From: Ruminococcus sp.
Lineage (GTDB): Bacteria; Bacillota; Clostridia; Oscillospirales; Ruminococcaceae
NCBI RefSeq assembly: GCF_017464355.1
Contig: NZ_JAFUAG010000004.1
Coordinates: 186,001-250,000 of the forward strand
Length of the DNA: 64,000 bases
Direction of reading: 5' to 3'
Shown piece by piece: positions 32,184 to 40,514 of the stretch. Under the pieces are notes generated by a model. That model saw only the letters and a program-made list of their open reading frames with translations, made no database searches and was not told the origin of the DNA. Both the position numbers and the translations under genes were made by a program. Position 1 is the stretch's first letter. Each line of letters opens with the position of its first letter.

Positions 32184-32552
32184 ATGATGCAGGTCAGCAC
32201 CGAAAGCGGAACTTTCAGCATTGATAGTTTTTATAAGATAGAAAAACTCATAAGGCAGAATGCGGCAAATGGCTTTGCTGAGATATGGCTCAGCGGAGAC
32301 TCCCCCTACCCTGCGCTCGCACTGCTGATAAACGGCGTATATGCCTGCGTGAATTATTTTGGCACTGACGAGGCTGATATGAAAATGTCCCTTGGCAGCA
32401 GTGATAAAAGTGTGATCTTCAAAGCGGGCGGAGTTGAGTGGCTTTCCCCTGAAAATGCGGTGATAAGCCTTGACGAAGCTGTTGCCTGCGCAGAAGGATT
32501 TTTCAAAAACTTAGATCTACCTGCCTGTATGCTGTGGCAGGACGGAGTGTGA
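32184..32552 (+). CDS. Imm1-like protein of unknown function
   Basis: The 122-residue product has the alternating pattern of Imm1-type immunity proteins: FAEIWLSGDSPYPALALLIN, a VNYF strand, SVIFKAGGVEWLSPENAVIS and a C-terminal helix with a late Trp (ACMLWQDG). No toxin gene is adjacent, and the neighbour is a DNA glycosylase, so an immunity role is only a family-level guess. AGGAGG precedes two ATGs at 32184 and 32187; the longer frame upstream lacks a site and runs through the promoter. Confidence 0.6.
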   Translation: MMQVSTESGTFSIDSFYKIEKLIRQNAANGFAEIWLSGDSPYPALALLINGVYACVNYFGTDEADMKMSLGSSDKSVIFKAGGVEWLSPENAVISLDEAVACAEGFFKNLDLPACMLWQDGV

Positions 32553-32557
32553 ATATA

Positions 32558-33367
32558 ATGGACTATAAGACAGACGGAAAGGACATACTGCTCAAGCAGG
32601 CGGACTTCGGGCTTGATGACACCCTTGACTGCGGTCAGGCTTTCAGGTGGGAGAAGACTGCCGAGAATACATACAGCGGCGCTTTCCTGAATAAAAAGCT
32701 GGTCATCAGCTGTGAGAACGGCAGCGACCTGTTCAGGCTGCATGATACGTCTGAGGAGGACTTGCTGAATGTCTGGGCTGATTACTTTGACCTTGGCACT
32801 GATTACGGTGAGCTGAAAAAGCAGTTCTCGGAGGACGAAACCCTTTCAAAGGCCTGTGCCTATGCAGGCGGCATACGCATTCTCAGGCAGGACAAGTGGG
32901 AAGCACTCTCATCTTTCATAATCAGCCAGAACAACAATATCCCCAGGATAAAGGGAATTATCGGCAGATTGTGCGAGCATTACGGCGGCTATCCCGATTG
33001 GAAAGATATGACGGAAGAAACTGCGGAAAGCCTTGGTTTCCTGCGGGCGGGCTTCAGGGCGAAATATCTGGTGGACGCCGTTGACAAGATAAAGGGCGGC
33101 AGCATTGATCTGAATAAGATATCAGAAATGGAAATAGATGAAGCCAGAAAGACCCTTATGACCATAAAGGGCGTAGGACCCAAGGTCGCTGAATGTGCGC
33201 TGCTTTTTGGCTTTTACAGAACAGAAGCTTTCCCGAAGGACGTATGGGTGAAGCGTGTAATGGAAAACTGGTACCCCAACGGACTTCCCGAATGTGTAAA
33301 AGGAGTGGAGGGCATTGCCCAGCAATACCTCTTCCATTATATAAGAACATCGGGTATCGAAGTCTGA
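32558..33367 (+). CDS. 8-oxoguanine DNA glycosylase (OGG family)
   Basis: The N-terminal OGG domain shows LDDTLDCGQAFRW. The HhH-GPD core has FIISQNNNIPRIKGII, FLRAGFRAKYL, the hairpin TIKGVGPKVAECALLF with the catalytic Lys, and AFPKDVWVKRVM with the catalytic Asp. The enzyme removes oxidised guanine from DNA. It has 269 residues from ATG 32558, 8 nt after GGAG; the GTG at 32534 lies inside the upstream gene. It forms a unit with the Imm1-like gene and prsW. Confidence 0.9.
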   Translation: MDYKTDGKDILLKQADFGLDDTLDCGQAFRWEKTAENTYSGAFLNKKLVISCENGSDLFRLHDTSEEDLLNVWADYFDLGTDYGELKKQFSEDETLSKACAYAGGIRILRQDKWEALSSFIISQNNNIPRIKGIIGRLCEHYGGYPDWKDMTEETAESLGFLRAGFRAKYLVDAVDKIKGGSIDLNKISEMEIDEARKTLMTIKGVGPKVAECALLFGFYRTEAFPKDVWVKRVMENWYPNGLPECVKGVEGIAQQYLFHYIRTSGIEV

Positions 33368-33392
33368 AAAAATATAAAACGGAGGTCAGGAG

Positions 33393-34619
33393 ATGTCAAA
33401 AAATCTGTTGATGATCGCGGTACTGCCGACATTTGTCATATTTGCGATCGTCATTAAAAATGCCAGGGCGGCGAAAGAGCCCTTTAAGAAGATAGCAAAG
33501 GTCTTCGGTATAAGTGTGGCTTCGACCATCGTTGCCATTATACTTGAAGCCCTGGGCGATGCTCTGCTGGACGCAGTTTTTAAGAGCATGGGTCTGCAGT
33601 CTCATTCGGTGCTGTGGATACTGGCAGAATGCTTTTTCGTTATAGCGCTGGTGGAGGAAGGCTGCAAATACTTCTCTTTCAAGCTGATGATATTCCAGGA
33701 CCGGGCCTTTGACAATACATATGACGGTGTGATCTACGGCGCAGCTTCTGCTCTGGGATTTGCTACACTGGAAAATATACTCTATGTTTTCCAGACAGGT
33801 TTCGGCACAGGCATACTGCGTGCGGTGCTGTCAGTTCCTCTTCATGCCTGCACGGGTATCTACATGGGCTACAAATTCGGTATATCAAAGTACAATAAGT
33901 ATAACGATATCCGGGAGAATAAAAACCCCCAGAGGTTAGCCTACGTTGTTGCAGTAGTTATCCATGCGCTTTATGACTTTTTCGCCATGGGCAGCAATGC
34001 GGTAGATGCGCCCAAGGATTTCTTCGTTGTAACACTGGTAGGTATACTGGTCATAATGATAATCGTTTATACCCTCATGATAATCACTATCAAGAAAGCC
34101 AAGCGTGAAGACCAGCCTATCTACAACTGGTACTACTATCAGCATCTCAACGGTGCTTATCAGGATATGCGCGGCACCACCAGTGAGAAAATGGAGGGCG
34201 ACATTCCCATGAATCCCACGATGGCGCCTCCTGTGAACGCACCCTATGGCGCACCAATGGGCGCACCTATGGCACAGCCCTACGGTCAGCCAATGCCCAG
34301 ACAGAACATGAACCCTGTTTACAGGCCGCCTGTATACTCTGCACCTAATATGCCGCCGCAGAATTTCGGTCAGCCTGCTCCACAGTTCAACATGAACGCA
34401 GCCATGGCCGCCAACAGGAATATGCCAGGCGGATACAGACCGCCCGCCCCCGGCTACGGCGCACCCATGAACGCACCCGTACCACAGAGGGCACCTTCCG
34501 CTGTACAGACCATGGAACCCCCAACGACACCTGCTGTACATTTCTGCAACGAATGCGGAAACAGGCTTGAAGGCTTTGTAAGCGTATGCCCTGTATGCGG
34601 AAGCAAAATAGATAGATGA
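33393..34619 (+). CDS. PrsW-type intramembrane protease fused to a zinc ribbon
   Basis: Eight or so membrane segments cover residues 5-245. The PrsW motifs are all present: EEGCKYF (E88, E89), TLENILYV (E127 N128), PLHACTG (H151) and HALYDFF (H191, D195). A Pro/Met/Gly-rich linker (about 265-375) leads to a C-terminal zinc ribbon (CNECGNRLEG...CPVCGSKI). PrsW cleaves membrane anti-sigma factors in other Firmicutes; the target here is unknown. The ATG has GGAGG 7 nt upstream and lies 25 bp after the glycosylase gene. Confidence 0.85.
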   Translation: MSKNLLMIAVLPTFVIFAIVIKNARAAKEPFKKIAKVFGISVASTIVAIILEALGDALLDAVFKSMGLQSHSVLWILAECFFVIALVEEGCKYFSFKLMIFQDRAFDNTYDGVIYGAASALGFATLENILYVFQTGFGTGILRAVLSVPLHACTGIYMGYKFGISKYNKYNDIRENKNPQRLAYVVAVVIHALYDFFAMGSNAVDAPKDFFVVTLVGILVIMIIVYTLMIITIKKAKREDQPIYNWYYYQHLNGAYQDMRGTTSEKMEGDIPMNPTMAPPVNAPYGAPMGAPMAQPYGQPMPRQNMNPVYRPPVYSAPNMPPQNFGQPAPQFNMNAAMAANRNMPGGYRPPAPGYGAPMNAPVPQRAPSAVQTMEPPTTPAVHFCNECGNRLEGFVSVCPVCGSKIDR

Positions 34620-34665
34620 CATTATATGCCAAGGGGTATATAATAACTTCACACATACAAAATTT

Positions 34666-34699
34666 ATGCCCCTGCGTGTCACACGATACGCAGGGGCAT
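34666..34699. terminator. Hairpin terminator between convergent genes
   Basis: Perfect 12-bp stem ATGCCCCTGCGT / ACGCAGGGGCAT with a 10-nt loop; T-rich tails are weak. Confidence 0.7.
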
Positions 34700-34777
34700 A
34701 GTGTTGATTTATGTCGATAAGAAAGATCAGAAGTTACAGTGACATCAAATCACATATCAGCAGCAAAGAACGATGAT

Positions 34778-35251
34778 TCAATATACACCACCGATTGTAG
34801 CTATCTTAACTACTTTAACTTCGGAGACATTATTACCCAATGCAATTCTTATACCCATTCCTTCTTCTTCATCCCATGTACAATCATAAAAAAGAGTTAT
34901 TGTTTGTTTTCCGGAATATGCTTCATCAAAAACCATGAGTCCACGTAATGATGCCATCTCATACATTTTATTCTTATCCTTGACTTCAGGAAATAGTTCG
35001 TCATCAGGTTCAGTAATTCCCCACTCATCTCTGCAGTCTTTATAGTATTCAAAAATATGATCTAATAAGAACTGTTTATATTCTGAGTAGTTGTCCAAAA
35101 AGAATTCCAGTGTTTTCTTCTCTACATCAGGTATTTCACCATTATCATCTGGTTGAAGCTGTGCAGTAATTTCTTTATTGGAATCTTCCTCTATTACTAT
35201 TTTTCCATGTAGATTTACTCCATGTTCAAATTTACTGTAATCTACTTTCAT
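34778..35251 (-). CDS. Tandem paralogue 1, DUF6985/immunity-like protein
   Basis: The 157-residue protein has an acidic C-terminal block with LFYDCTWDEEEGMGI (about 118-132), which recalls DUF6985-type proteins, and KDKNKMYEMASL in the middle. There is no signal peptide or membrane helix. It is the last of three tandem copies spaced by 23 bp. GGAGG lies 6 nt before the ATG. The family is often found in immunity-gene arrays, but no toxin is adjacent here. The function is unknown. Confidence 0.7.
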   Translation of the reverse strand: MKVDYSKFEHGVNLHGKIVIEEDSNKEITAQLQPDDNGEIPDVEKKTLEFFLDNYSEYKQFLLDHIFEYYKDCRDEWGITEPDDELFPEVKDKNKMYEMASLRGLMVFDEAYSGKQTITLFYDCTWDEEEGMGIRIALGNNVSEVKVVKIATIGGVY

Positions 35252-35274
35252 AATTAACCTCCATTATTTATTGC

Positions 35275-35751
35275 TTAATAAACATCGCCTATATTGCCGA
35301 TCTTAACAACTTTAGTTTCTGAAACAGTATTTCCTAAAGATATATCTATACCCATTCCTTCTTCTTCATTCCAGGTGCAGTTATAAAACAGACTTATTGT
35401 TCGTTTTCCGGAATATGCTTCATCACGAACTAAGAATCCATGTAATGACGCCATCTCATACATTTTATTCTTATCCTTGACTTCCGGAAACAATTTGTCA
35501 TCCGGTTCAGTAGCTCCCCACTCATCTCTGCATTCTTTATAGTATTCAAAAATATGCTCTAATAAGAACTGTGTATATTCTGAGTAGTTGTCCAAAAAGA
35601 ATTCCAGTGTTTTCTTCTCTACATCAGGTATTTCACCATTATCATCTGGTTCAAGCTGTGCTGTTATCTATTTATTGTAACCGCCATCATCTATTACTAC
35701 TTTTCCATGTAAATGTACTCCGAGTTCAAATTTACTGTAATCTACTTTCAT
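35275..35751 (-). pseudogene. Tandem paralogue 2, broken by an in-frame stop
   Basis: This copy aligns end to end with its neighbours, starting MKVDYSKFELGVHLHGK at 35751. Codon 28 is TAG (35668-35670), where paralogue 1 has GAA (Glu). The ribosome binding site has also changed, from GGAGG to GGTGG. Downstream the frame stays intact to the stop at 35275 (106 residues from an internal ATG at 35595), which suggests the break is recent. It is otherwise very close in sequence to paralogue 1. Confidence 0.85.
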
Positions 35752-35774
35752 AATTAACCACCATTATTTATTGT

Positions 35775-36251
35775 TTAATAAACATCGCCTATATTGCCGA
35801 TCTTAACAACTTTAGTCTCTGAAACAGTATTTCCTAACGCTATAGCTATACCCATTCCTTCTTCTTCATCCCATGTACAATCATAAAAAAGACCTATTGT
35901 TCTTTTATCAGAATATGTTTCATCATAAACAGTGACTGTATTTAATGATACCATCTCATACATTTTATTCTTATCTTTGACTTCAGGAAATTTTGGGTCG
36001 TTCGGCTCTACAGTTCCCCATGATTTTCTTTGCTTTTGATAATATTCAAAAATATGATCTAATAAGAACTGTTTATATTTTGAGTAATTGACTAAAAAGA
36101 ATTCCAGTGTTTCCTTTCCCGATTCCGGAATTTCATGATTATTGTCAGGTTGTATCTGAGCTTCTATTGTTTTATCAGAACCTCCATCTTCAATGATCAC
36201 ATCTGCACAAAAGTTTATTCCTCGTTCAAATTTACTGTAATCTACTATCAT
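35775..36251 (-). CDS. Tandem paralogue 3, DUF6985/immunity-like protein
   Basis: This is the promoter-proximal copy of the triplication (158 residues), intact, starting MIVDYSKFERGINF and ending with the same VSETKVVKIGNIGDVY as the broken copy. It differs most in residues 85-110 (YYQKQRKSWGTVEPND, VTVYDETYSDK). GGGAGA lies 6 nt before the ATG, and a consensus promoter lies just upstream. The three copies probably form one transcript. Confidence 0.7.
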   Translation of the reverse strand: MIVDYSKFERGINFCADVIIEDGGSDKTIEAQIQPDNNHEIPESGKETLEFFLVNYSKYKQFLLDHIFEYYQKQRKSWGTVEPNDPKFPEVKDKNKMYEMVSLNTVTVYDETYSDKRTIGLFYDCTWDEEEGMGIAIALGNTVSETKVVKIGNIGDVY

Positions 36252-36296
36252 AATAAATCTCCCGTTACGAAGGCCCAGCCCGTTTTTTCAGATATA

Positions 36297-36325
36297 ATTA
36301 TAGCATTACGCAGCTGCATTGTCAA
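36297..36325 (-). promoter_or_regulatory. Consensus promoter of the tandem array
   Basis: Minus strand TTGACA (36320-36325), 17-bp spacer, TATAAT (36297-36302). Confidence 0.85.
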
Positions 36326-36531
36326 TAAATATTACAATACTTCCGACCCTGATCTTATTTCGGTTCATTCTTGTATCAAAGGGTCTGAGCATGAAAGTTT
36401 CACCCATACCGCTTACGGAATAGGATATAATTATTTGACCCGGTTGTCTAAGTATAGGTAGGAAAACAAGGATATTTCCTGTGAACAAAAAAATAAATTA
36501 TTGTTCTGTCCTCAGATTTGCAGTTTTTCTG
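36326..36531. other. Intergenic stretch without a supported gene
   Basis: Between the two divergent promoters there is about 200 bp with no gene I can support. A 60-codon minus-strand frame (36306-36488) starts at TTG without a ribosome binding site and overlaps the array promoter. Confidence 0.5.
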
Positions 36532-36560
36532 TTGACAATCGAGCAAAAAAGCGCTATAAT
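36532..36560 (+). promoter_or_regulatory. Consensus promoter of aspS2
   Basis: TTGACA (36532-36537), 17-bp spacer, TATAAT (36555-36560); the leader is about 45 nt. Confidence 0.88.
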
Positions 36561-36610
36561 ATTAGATGTATGTAAAATCTTAGGGGTCAGTCCCGAACGG
36601 AGGAAGTAAC

Positions 36611-37945
36611 ATGAACAGGACATACATCAAAGACGTAAAGGAGCATCTTGGCGAGACCATTAAGGTACAGGGCTTTGTTGAGAATTTCAGAAACAGCCGC
36701 GCCATGGCTTTTATCGTCGTTAAGGACATAACAGGCAAGCTTCAGGTAACTGTTGAAAAGGAGAAGCTGCCCCAGCTCAACGAGAAGCTCGATGAACTGA
36801 CAGGTGACTCTGTAGTTACCATTATCGGCAAGGTATTTGAGAACGACTATGTTAAGCTGGGCGGTCTTGAAATGATACCTGATGAGATCATCAACGAGAG
36901 CATTGCGGACGCTATCCCGATAGCACGCAAGGAAATTCCCGCTACCAAGAAGAAGAAGGCTGTTGAGCGCTCCAGCATCGACCAGAGGATAGACTACCGC
37001 TGGATAGACCTGAGAACTGACGAGAACCAGCTGATGTTCAAGGTTCAGACAACTTTTGTAAATGCCATGAGGAACTTCCTGCTGGGCGAGAACTTCATTG
37101 AGATACACACCCCCAAGCTTATCGGTGCTGCCAGCGAAAGCGGCGCAAGCGTGTTTGAGGTAGAGTATTTTGACAGAAAGGCTTATCTGGCACAGTCTCC
37201 CCAGTTCTACAAGCAGATGGCTATGGCCAGCGGCTTTGAGAGGATATTTGAAGTAGGCCCTGTATTCAGAGCTGAAAAGAGCTACACCAGCAAGCACACC
37301 ACTGAGTTCACAGGCTTTGACCTGGAGTTCAGCTACATCGAAAGCTACAAAGATGTTATGGCTATGGAAGAACAGCTGCTCAGGGCAGGTCTTGCTGCTG
37401 TAAAGGAAAAGCACGGCGATGAGATAAAGGAACTGTTCGGGCAGGAAGTTATCGTTCCTGAAACTCCTTTCCCTGTTGTTAAGCTGGCTGACCTGTACAA
37501 GGCGCTTGAAGAAGAGTTCGGCTACACTGTTCCCGAAGAGGAAAAGGGCGACCTGACCACCGAGGCTGAGAAGCTGAGCTATGAGTGGGTACAGAAGCAC
37601 TACGGCCACGAGTTCCTGTTCATCACAGACTACGATGCCGAGAAGAGAGCATTCTACCACATGAGAGATGAAAACGGCGTGCCTATGGGCTACGACCTTA
37701 TCTGGAGAGGCGTTGAGATAACCACAGGTGCCCAGCGTGAACACAGATACGATGTACTGAAAAAGCAGGCACAGGAGAAGGGTCTGGACGAGGACGTTAA
37801 GTTCTATCTTGAATTCTTCAAATACGGCTGCCCTCCTCACGGCGGTTTTGGTCTGGGTGTTGACAGACTTACCATGCTGCTGCTGGGTCTGCACATCAAG
37901 GAGGCTATGTTTATCTTCCGCGGTCCTAACAGACTTAATCCATAG
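36611..37945 (+). CDS. aspS: Archaeal-type aspartyl-tRNA synthetase, probably non-discriminating
   Basis: A class II synthetase of 444 residues without the GAD insertion of bacterial AspRS, hence the archaeal type (AspS2). The N-terminal OB fold (ETIKVQGFVENFRNSR) binds the anticodon. Motif 2 is FEVGPVFRAEKSYTSKHTTEFT and motif 3 is GGFGLGVDRLTMLLLG. In clostridia this enzyme can charge both tRNA-Asp and tRNA-Asn with Asp, the latter then amidated by GatCAB; that specificity is inferred here. GGAGG lies 7 nt before the ATG. It is a single-gene unit. Confidence 0.92.
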   Translation: MNRTYIKDVKEHLGETIKVQGFVENFRNSRAMAFIVVKDITGKLQVTVEKEKLPQLNEKLDELTGDSVVTIIGKVFENDYVKLGGLEMIPDEIINESIADAIPIARKEIPATKKKKAVERSSIDQRIDYRWIDLRTDENQLMFKVQTTFVNAMRNFLLGENFIEIHTPKLIGAASESGASVFEVEYFDRKAYLAQSPQFYKQMAMASGFERIFEVGPVFRAEKSYTSKHTTEFTGFDLEFSYIESYKDVMAMEEQLLRAGLAAVKEKHGDEIKELFGQEVIVPETPFPVVKLADLYKALEEEFGYTVPEEEKGDLTTEAEKLSYEWVQKHYGHEFLFITDYDAEKRAFYHMRDENGVPMGYDLIWRGVEITTGAQREHRYDVLKKQAQEKGLDEDVKFYLEFFKYGCPPHGGFGLGVDRLTMLLLGLHIKEAMFIFRGPNRLNP

Positions 37946-37957
37946 TATAAAAGTTCA

Positions 37958-37987
37958 AGCCCCGAAGCAAGTACTTCGGGGCTTTTT
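37958..37987. terminator. Bidirectional terminator after aspS2
   Basis: Perfect 10-bp stem AGCCCCGAAG / CTTCGGGGCT, with TTTTTC on the plus side and a short A-rich stretch on the other. Confidence 0.9.
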
Positions 37988-38136
37988 CATTTGCTTTTAT
38001 CATTGTCCTGCGGAGTTTTCCTGACCCGCTTTTTTCGGCGTTCAGCTGCTTTCTCAGCCACCTGCGCAGGATAGCTGCCTGTATTGCTGAGATATCCTGC
38101 CAGGCGCCTCAGCTTTTCTTTTAAAGAATTCTTCAT
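37987..38136 (-). CDS. Small basic protein of 49 residues
   Basis: A frame MKNSLKEKLRRLAGYL... that begins 4 bp after the stop of the phosphoesterase gene and ends at the terminator it shares with aspS2. The product is very basic (KAAERRKKRVRKT). The ribosome binding site is poor, so translation would depend on coupling. No family is recognised. It may be real given its fit between stop codon and terminator, but support is limited. Confidence 0.45.
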   Translation of the reverse strand: MKNSLKEKLRRLAGYLSNTGSYPAQVAEKAAERRKKRVRKTPQDNDKSK

Positions 38137-38140
38137 ATGG

Positions 38141-38842
38141 TCAGACTATCTGCAGTATGTGGTTGAACAGCAGATTTACTCTGTTATCAATATTGCTGGT
38201 CAGGTCGGTGTGATAGTGTCCGTGGAACCAACCCTGAAATTCCAGCTTATCGTGGATCTCCTGCAGAAAGTCAGTGAGCCTGTTTCCGGGATATTCGTTT
38301 TCAAGACCTATGGCTGCTGCTATCTCATGCTGTATGGAGGTAGGTGCGCAGTGGGTTATGACAAAATCTGTCTTATAGTCATATTTTTCCAGTGTTTCAA
38401 GCGCATGGGCATATTCTTCATCGCTGGGCAGCTCCTGTTCCCAGATAGATTCCCCCAGAGTTCGGTACTCCTTGTCGTGTGACTCAGCGCCGCCCATGGT
38501 AAAGAAACGTCTGCCCTGCAGTTCAAACATCTCGCCCCGCATAAGATGATATATGGACTCACCTATCCTGTGCGCCCTGCCGCCGTGAAAGTCTACCTCT
38601 TCAAACTCATTCAGCAGGTCGAAGTTCTCGTGATTGCCGTCAATGAACAGGGTGGTATATGGCTTTTTATCCAGCCATTTCCTCCACCAGAGGTCCTCTG
38701 CATCGTTGTTCCATACAAGGCCGAAGTCCCCTGCTATTATGAGGAAATCTTCCTTGGTCATCTGCTTTTGTATCGGGTTTGCTTTTACAGAAAGCTTGCC
38801 TATATCGGCACAGCCGTGTATATCTCCTGTTACAAGTATCAT
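38141..38842 (-). CDS. Metallophosphoesterase
   Basis: The calcineurin-like motifs appear in order: VTGDIHG (D6, H8), IAGDFG (D38), DGNHENF (about 68-74), a late ITHCAPT His, and FHGHYH near 201-206. This is a cytosolic phosphodiesterase or phosphatase of unknown substrate. The Trp-rich WWRKWLDKK block is unusual but seen in this subfamily. AAGAAGGT precedes the ATG. It follows exoIII by 17 bp. Confidence 0.88.
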   Translation of the reverse strand: MILVTGDIHGCADIGKLSVKANPIQKQMTKEDFLIIAGDFGLVWNNDAEDLWWRKWLDKKPYTTLFIDGNHENFDLLNEFEEVDFHGGRAHRIGESIYHLMRGEMFELQGRRFFTMGGAESHDKEYRTLGESIWEQELPSDEEYAHALETLEKYDYKTDFVITHCAPTSIQHEIAAAIGLENEYPGNRLTDFLQEIHDKLEFQGWFHGHYHTDLTSNIDNRVNLLFNHILQIV

Positions 38843-38859
38843 AGTATAACCTTCTTATG

Positions 38860-39612
38860 TCAGAGAGTGATATCTAGTTCTACGGGACAGTGGTCACTGC
38901 CTGTGATATCGGTGAGTATCTTAGAGTCTTCAACCTTGTCCATAAGTCTTTCGGATACGACAAAATAGTCGATACGCCAGCCTGCGTTGTTCTTTCGTGC
39001 ATTGAAACGGTATGACCACCAGGAGTATACCCCTGTGACATCGGGATAGAGGCGCCTGAAAGTATCGGCAAAGCCTGCGGCCAGCAATTCGGTGAACTTT
39101 CCTCGCTCCTGGTCGGAGAATCCTGCGTTGCCCACATTTGACTTGGGATTTTTCAGGTCTATCTCCTCGTGGGCAACATTAAGGTCGCCGCAGTAGATGA
39201 CAGGCTTTTTTTTATCAAGCTCTGAAAGATAAGCACGCATATCATCTTCAAATTCCAAGCGGTAATCAATACGCTTAAGTTCGTTCTGGGCATTGGGCAC
39301 ATAGCAGCACACAAAATAGAATTTCTCAAACTCACAGGTAATGACCCTGCCCTCATCGGTGTGGGCGCCGTTCAAGCCATAGGTGACATTCAAAGGCTCC
39401 TGCTTAGTGTAGACAGCTGTTCCCGAATAGCCTTTTTTTATGGCGCTGTGGAAATATTTATTGTAACCCTCGGGAGAAAAGTCTGCCTGGTCGGGCTGCA
39501 TTTTGGTTTCCTGAATGCAGAATATATCAGCGTCGATATCGCCGAAAAAATCACCGAAGCCCTTTTGCAGACAAGCCCTGAAGCCATTGACGTTCCATGA
39601 TATCAGTTTCAT
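38860..39612 (-). CDS. xth: Exodeoxyribonuclease III
   Basis: A 250-residue ExoIII/APE1-type enzyme: LISWNVNGFRACL, IFCIQETKMQ (catalytic Glu), YCGDLNVAHEEIDL (Asp, Asn), RIDYFVVSE and the final GSDHCPVELDI with the His. It cleaves DNA at abasic sites in base-excision repair. GGGGAG lies 5 nt before the ATG. Confidence 0.95.
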   Translation of the reverse strand: MKLISWNVNGFRACLQKGFGDFFGDIDADIFCIQETKMQPDQADFSPEGYNKYFHSAIKKGYSGTAVYTKQEPLNVTYGLNGAHTDEGRVITCEFEKFYFVCCYVPNAQNELKRIDYRLEFEDDMRAYLSELDKKKPVIYCGDLNVAHEEIDLKNPKSNVGNAGFSDQERGKFTELLAAGFADTFRRLYPDVTGVYSWWSYRFNARKNNAGWRIDYFVVSERLMDKVEDSKILTDITGSDHCPVELDITL

Positions 39613-39648
39613 TATAACTCCCCTTTTCTACTTACTTAATCGTTTTCT

Positions 39649-39677
39649 ATTATAACATATCATGCAAAAAAATGCAA
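39649..39677 (-). promoter_or_regulatory. Promoter of the exoIII operon
   Basis: Minus strand TTGCAT (39672-39677), 17-bp spacer, TATAAT (39649-39654) with TGT before the -10. Confidence 0.75.
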
Positions 39678-39678
39678 G

Positions 39679-39704
39679 AGGACGGCAAACTAATTTACCG
39701 TCCT
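39679..39704 (-). terminator. Terminator of the 222-residue unknown gene
   Basis: Stem AGGACGGtaaa / tttgCCGTCCT, with T-rich sequence further downstream that is also the exoIII promoter spacer. Confidence 0.7.
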
Positions 39705-39710
39705 TTCATG

Positions 39711-40379
39711 TCAGCTTTCAAATTTTCGTATCTCAAAGGGTGTCCACACAACAGGTTCGCCTTTGCCCAGAATGAGGTCAGCAAAACTAAGCACTTCATC
39801 AAAGCTGTTTTGCAGAAAGCCTGTGTCAGGGGCAGGCTTAAGCTCATATTTTTCCGAGATGTCTTTTTCAAGACCGTTTACCAGATAACTGCAAAACTGG
39901 AACTCACCGTTCATATTTTCACAACCAAGTATCTCATGCCCCATAAAAAAGCCTTCTTCTTCGCTCTCGGCAACGGGTACCTCCTCAAAAAATTCACTGC
40001 CGAACTCGGCAGCTATATCACTGCGGGTGTAAATACCCACTATCATGCATCCGCTGATATTACGGGCAAAGGACAGCATTTTTCTTGCATCTTCCAATGA
40101 ACCGAAGCGCGTATCAACAGACATTCTTTTCTGTGCGATAAGCTCATTGACAAGAAAGCAGAACTCTGAGAACTCTTTTTCATCAAGACCCAGCCTTGCT
40201 GCATAGGCTTCCCTCTCTGATTTTGGATAGTTTGTGAACCAGCATTTTGTAAGATCGGGGAATTTGCCGTCAAACTCATATTCGCTGACGGTGAGTATAT
40301 GCGATGCTGCCAGGGTGCAATACTCGGGCTTTGGTTCGGGATAAACGATATAATAGCCGAGAAGCTGCATATCAGACAT
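39711..40379 (-). CDS. Hypothetical protein of 222 residues
   Basis: A soluble acidic protein with no signal peptide or membrane helix and no motif I recognise. It has an FDGKFPDLTKCWFTNY block near the N-terminus and an ESEEEGFFMGHE segment near residue 145. It has its own promoter and terminator. The ribosome binding site is AGGTG before the ATG at 40379. Confidence 0.65.
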   Translation of the reverse strand: MSDMQLLGYYIVYPEPKPEYCTLAASHILTVSEYEFDGKFPDLTKCWFTNYPKSEREAYAARLGLDEKEFSEFCFLVNELIAQKRMSVDTRFGSLEDARKMLSFARNISGCMIVGIYTRSDIAAEFGSEFFEEVPVAESEEEGFFMGHEILGCENMNGEFQFCSYLVNGLEKDISEKYELKPAPDTGFLQNSFDEVLSFADLILGKGEPVVWTPFEIRKFES

Positions 40380-40403
40380 AAGAACACCTCATTTCTGCAT
40401 ACT

Positions 40404-40432
40404 ATTATAACACACAATCTTCCCTGATGCAA
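40404..40432 (-). promoter_or_regulatory. Promoter of the 222-residue unknown gene
   Basis: Minus strand TTGCAT (40427-40432), 17-bp spacer, TATAAT (40404-40409). It lies back to back with the cysE promoter. Confidence 0.75.
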
Positions 40433-40438
40433 GCGCTG

Positions 40439-40467
40439 TTGACAATGATATAAAAATATGCTATAAT
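40439..40467 (+). promoter_or_regulatory. Consensus promoter of cysE
   Basis: TTGACA (40439-40444), 17-bp spacer, TATAAT (40462-40467). Confidence 0.88.
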
Positions 40468-40514
40468 AAATCATATTAATTCTATATGTTTATTAAAGTT
40501 ACGGAGGATAGCTT

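Noticed and set aside
36306-36488. A 60-codon frame whose end faintly recalls an I78-type inhibitor (RPFDTRMNRNKIRV)
   Set aside because: TTG start without a ribosome binding site, overlap with the tandem-array promoter, and too little sequence to support a family.
36587-37894. A 435-codon minus-strand frame opposite aspS2
   Set aside because: It is fully antisense to a clear synthetase gene, has no ribosome binding site or family motif, and is a codon-bias shadow.
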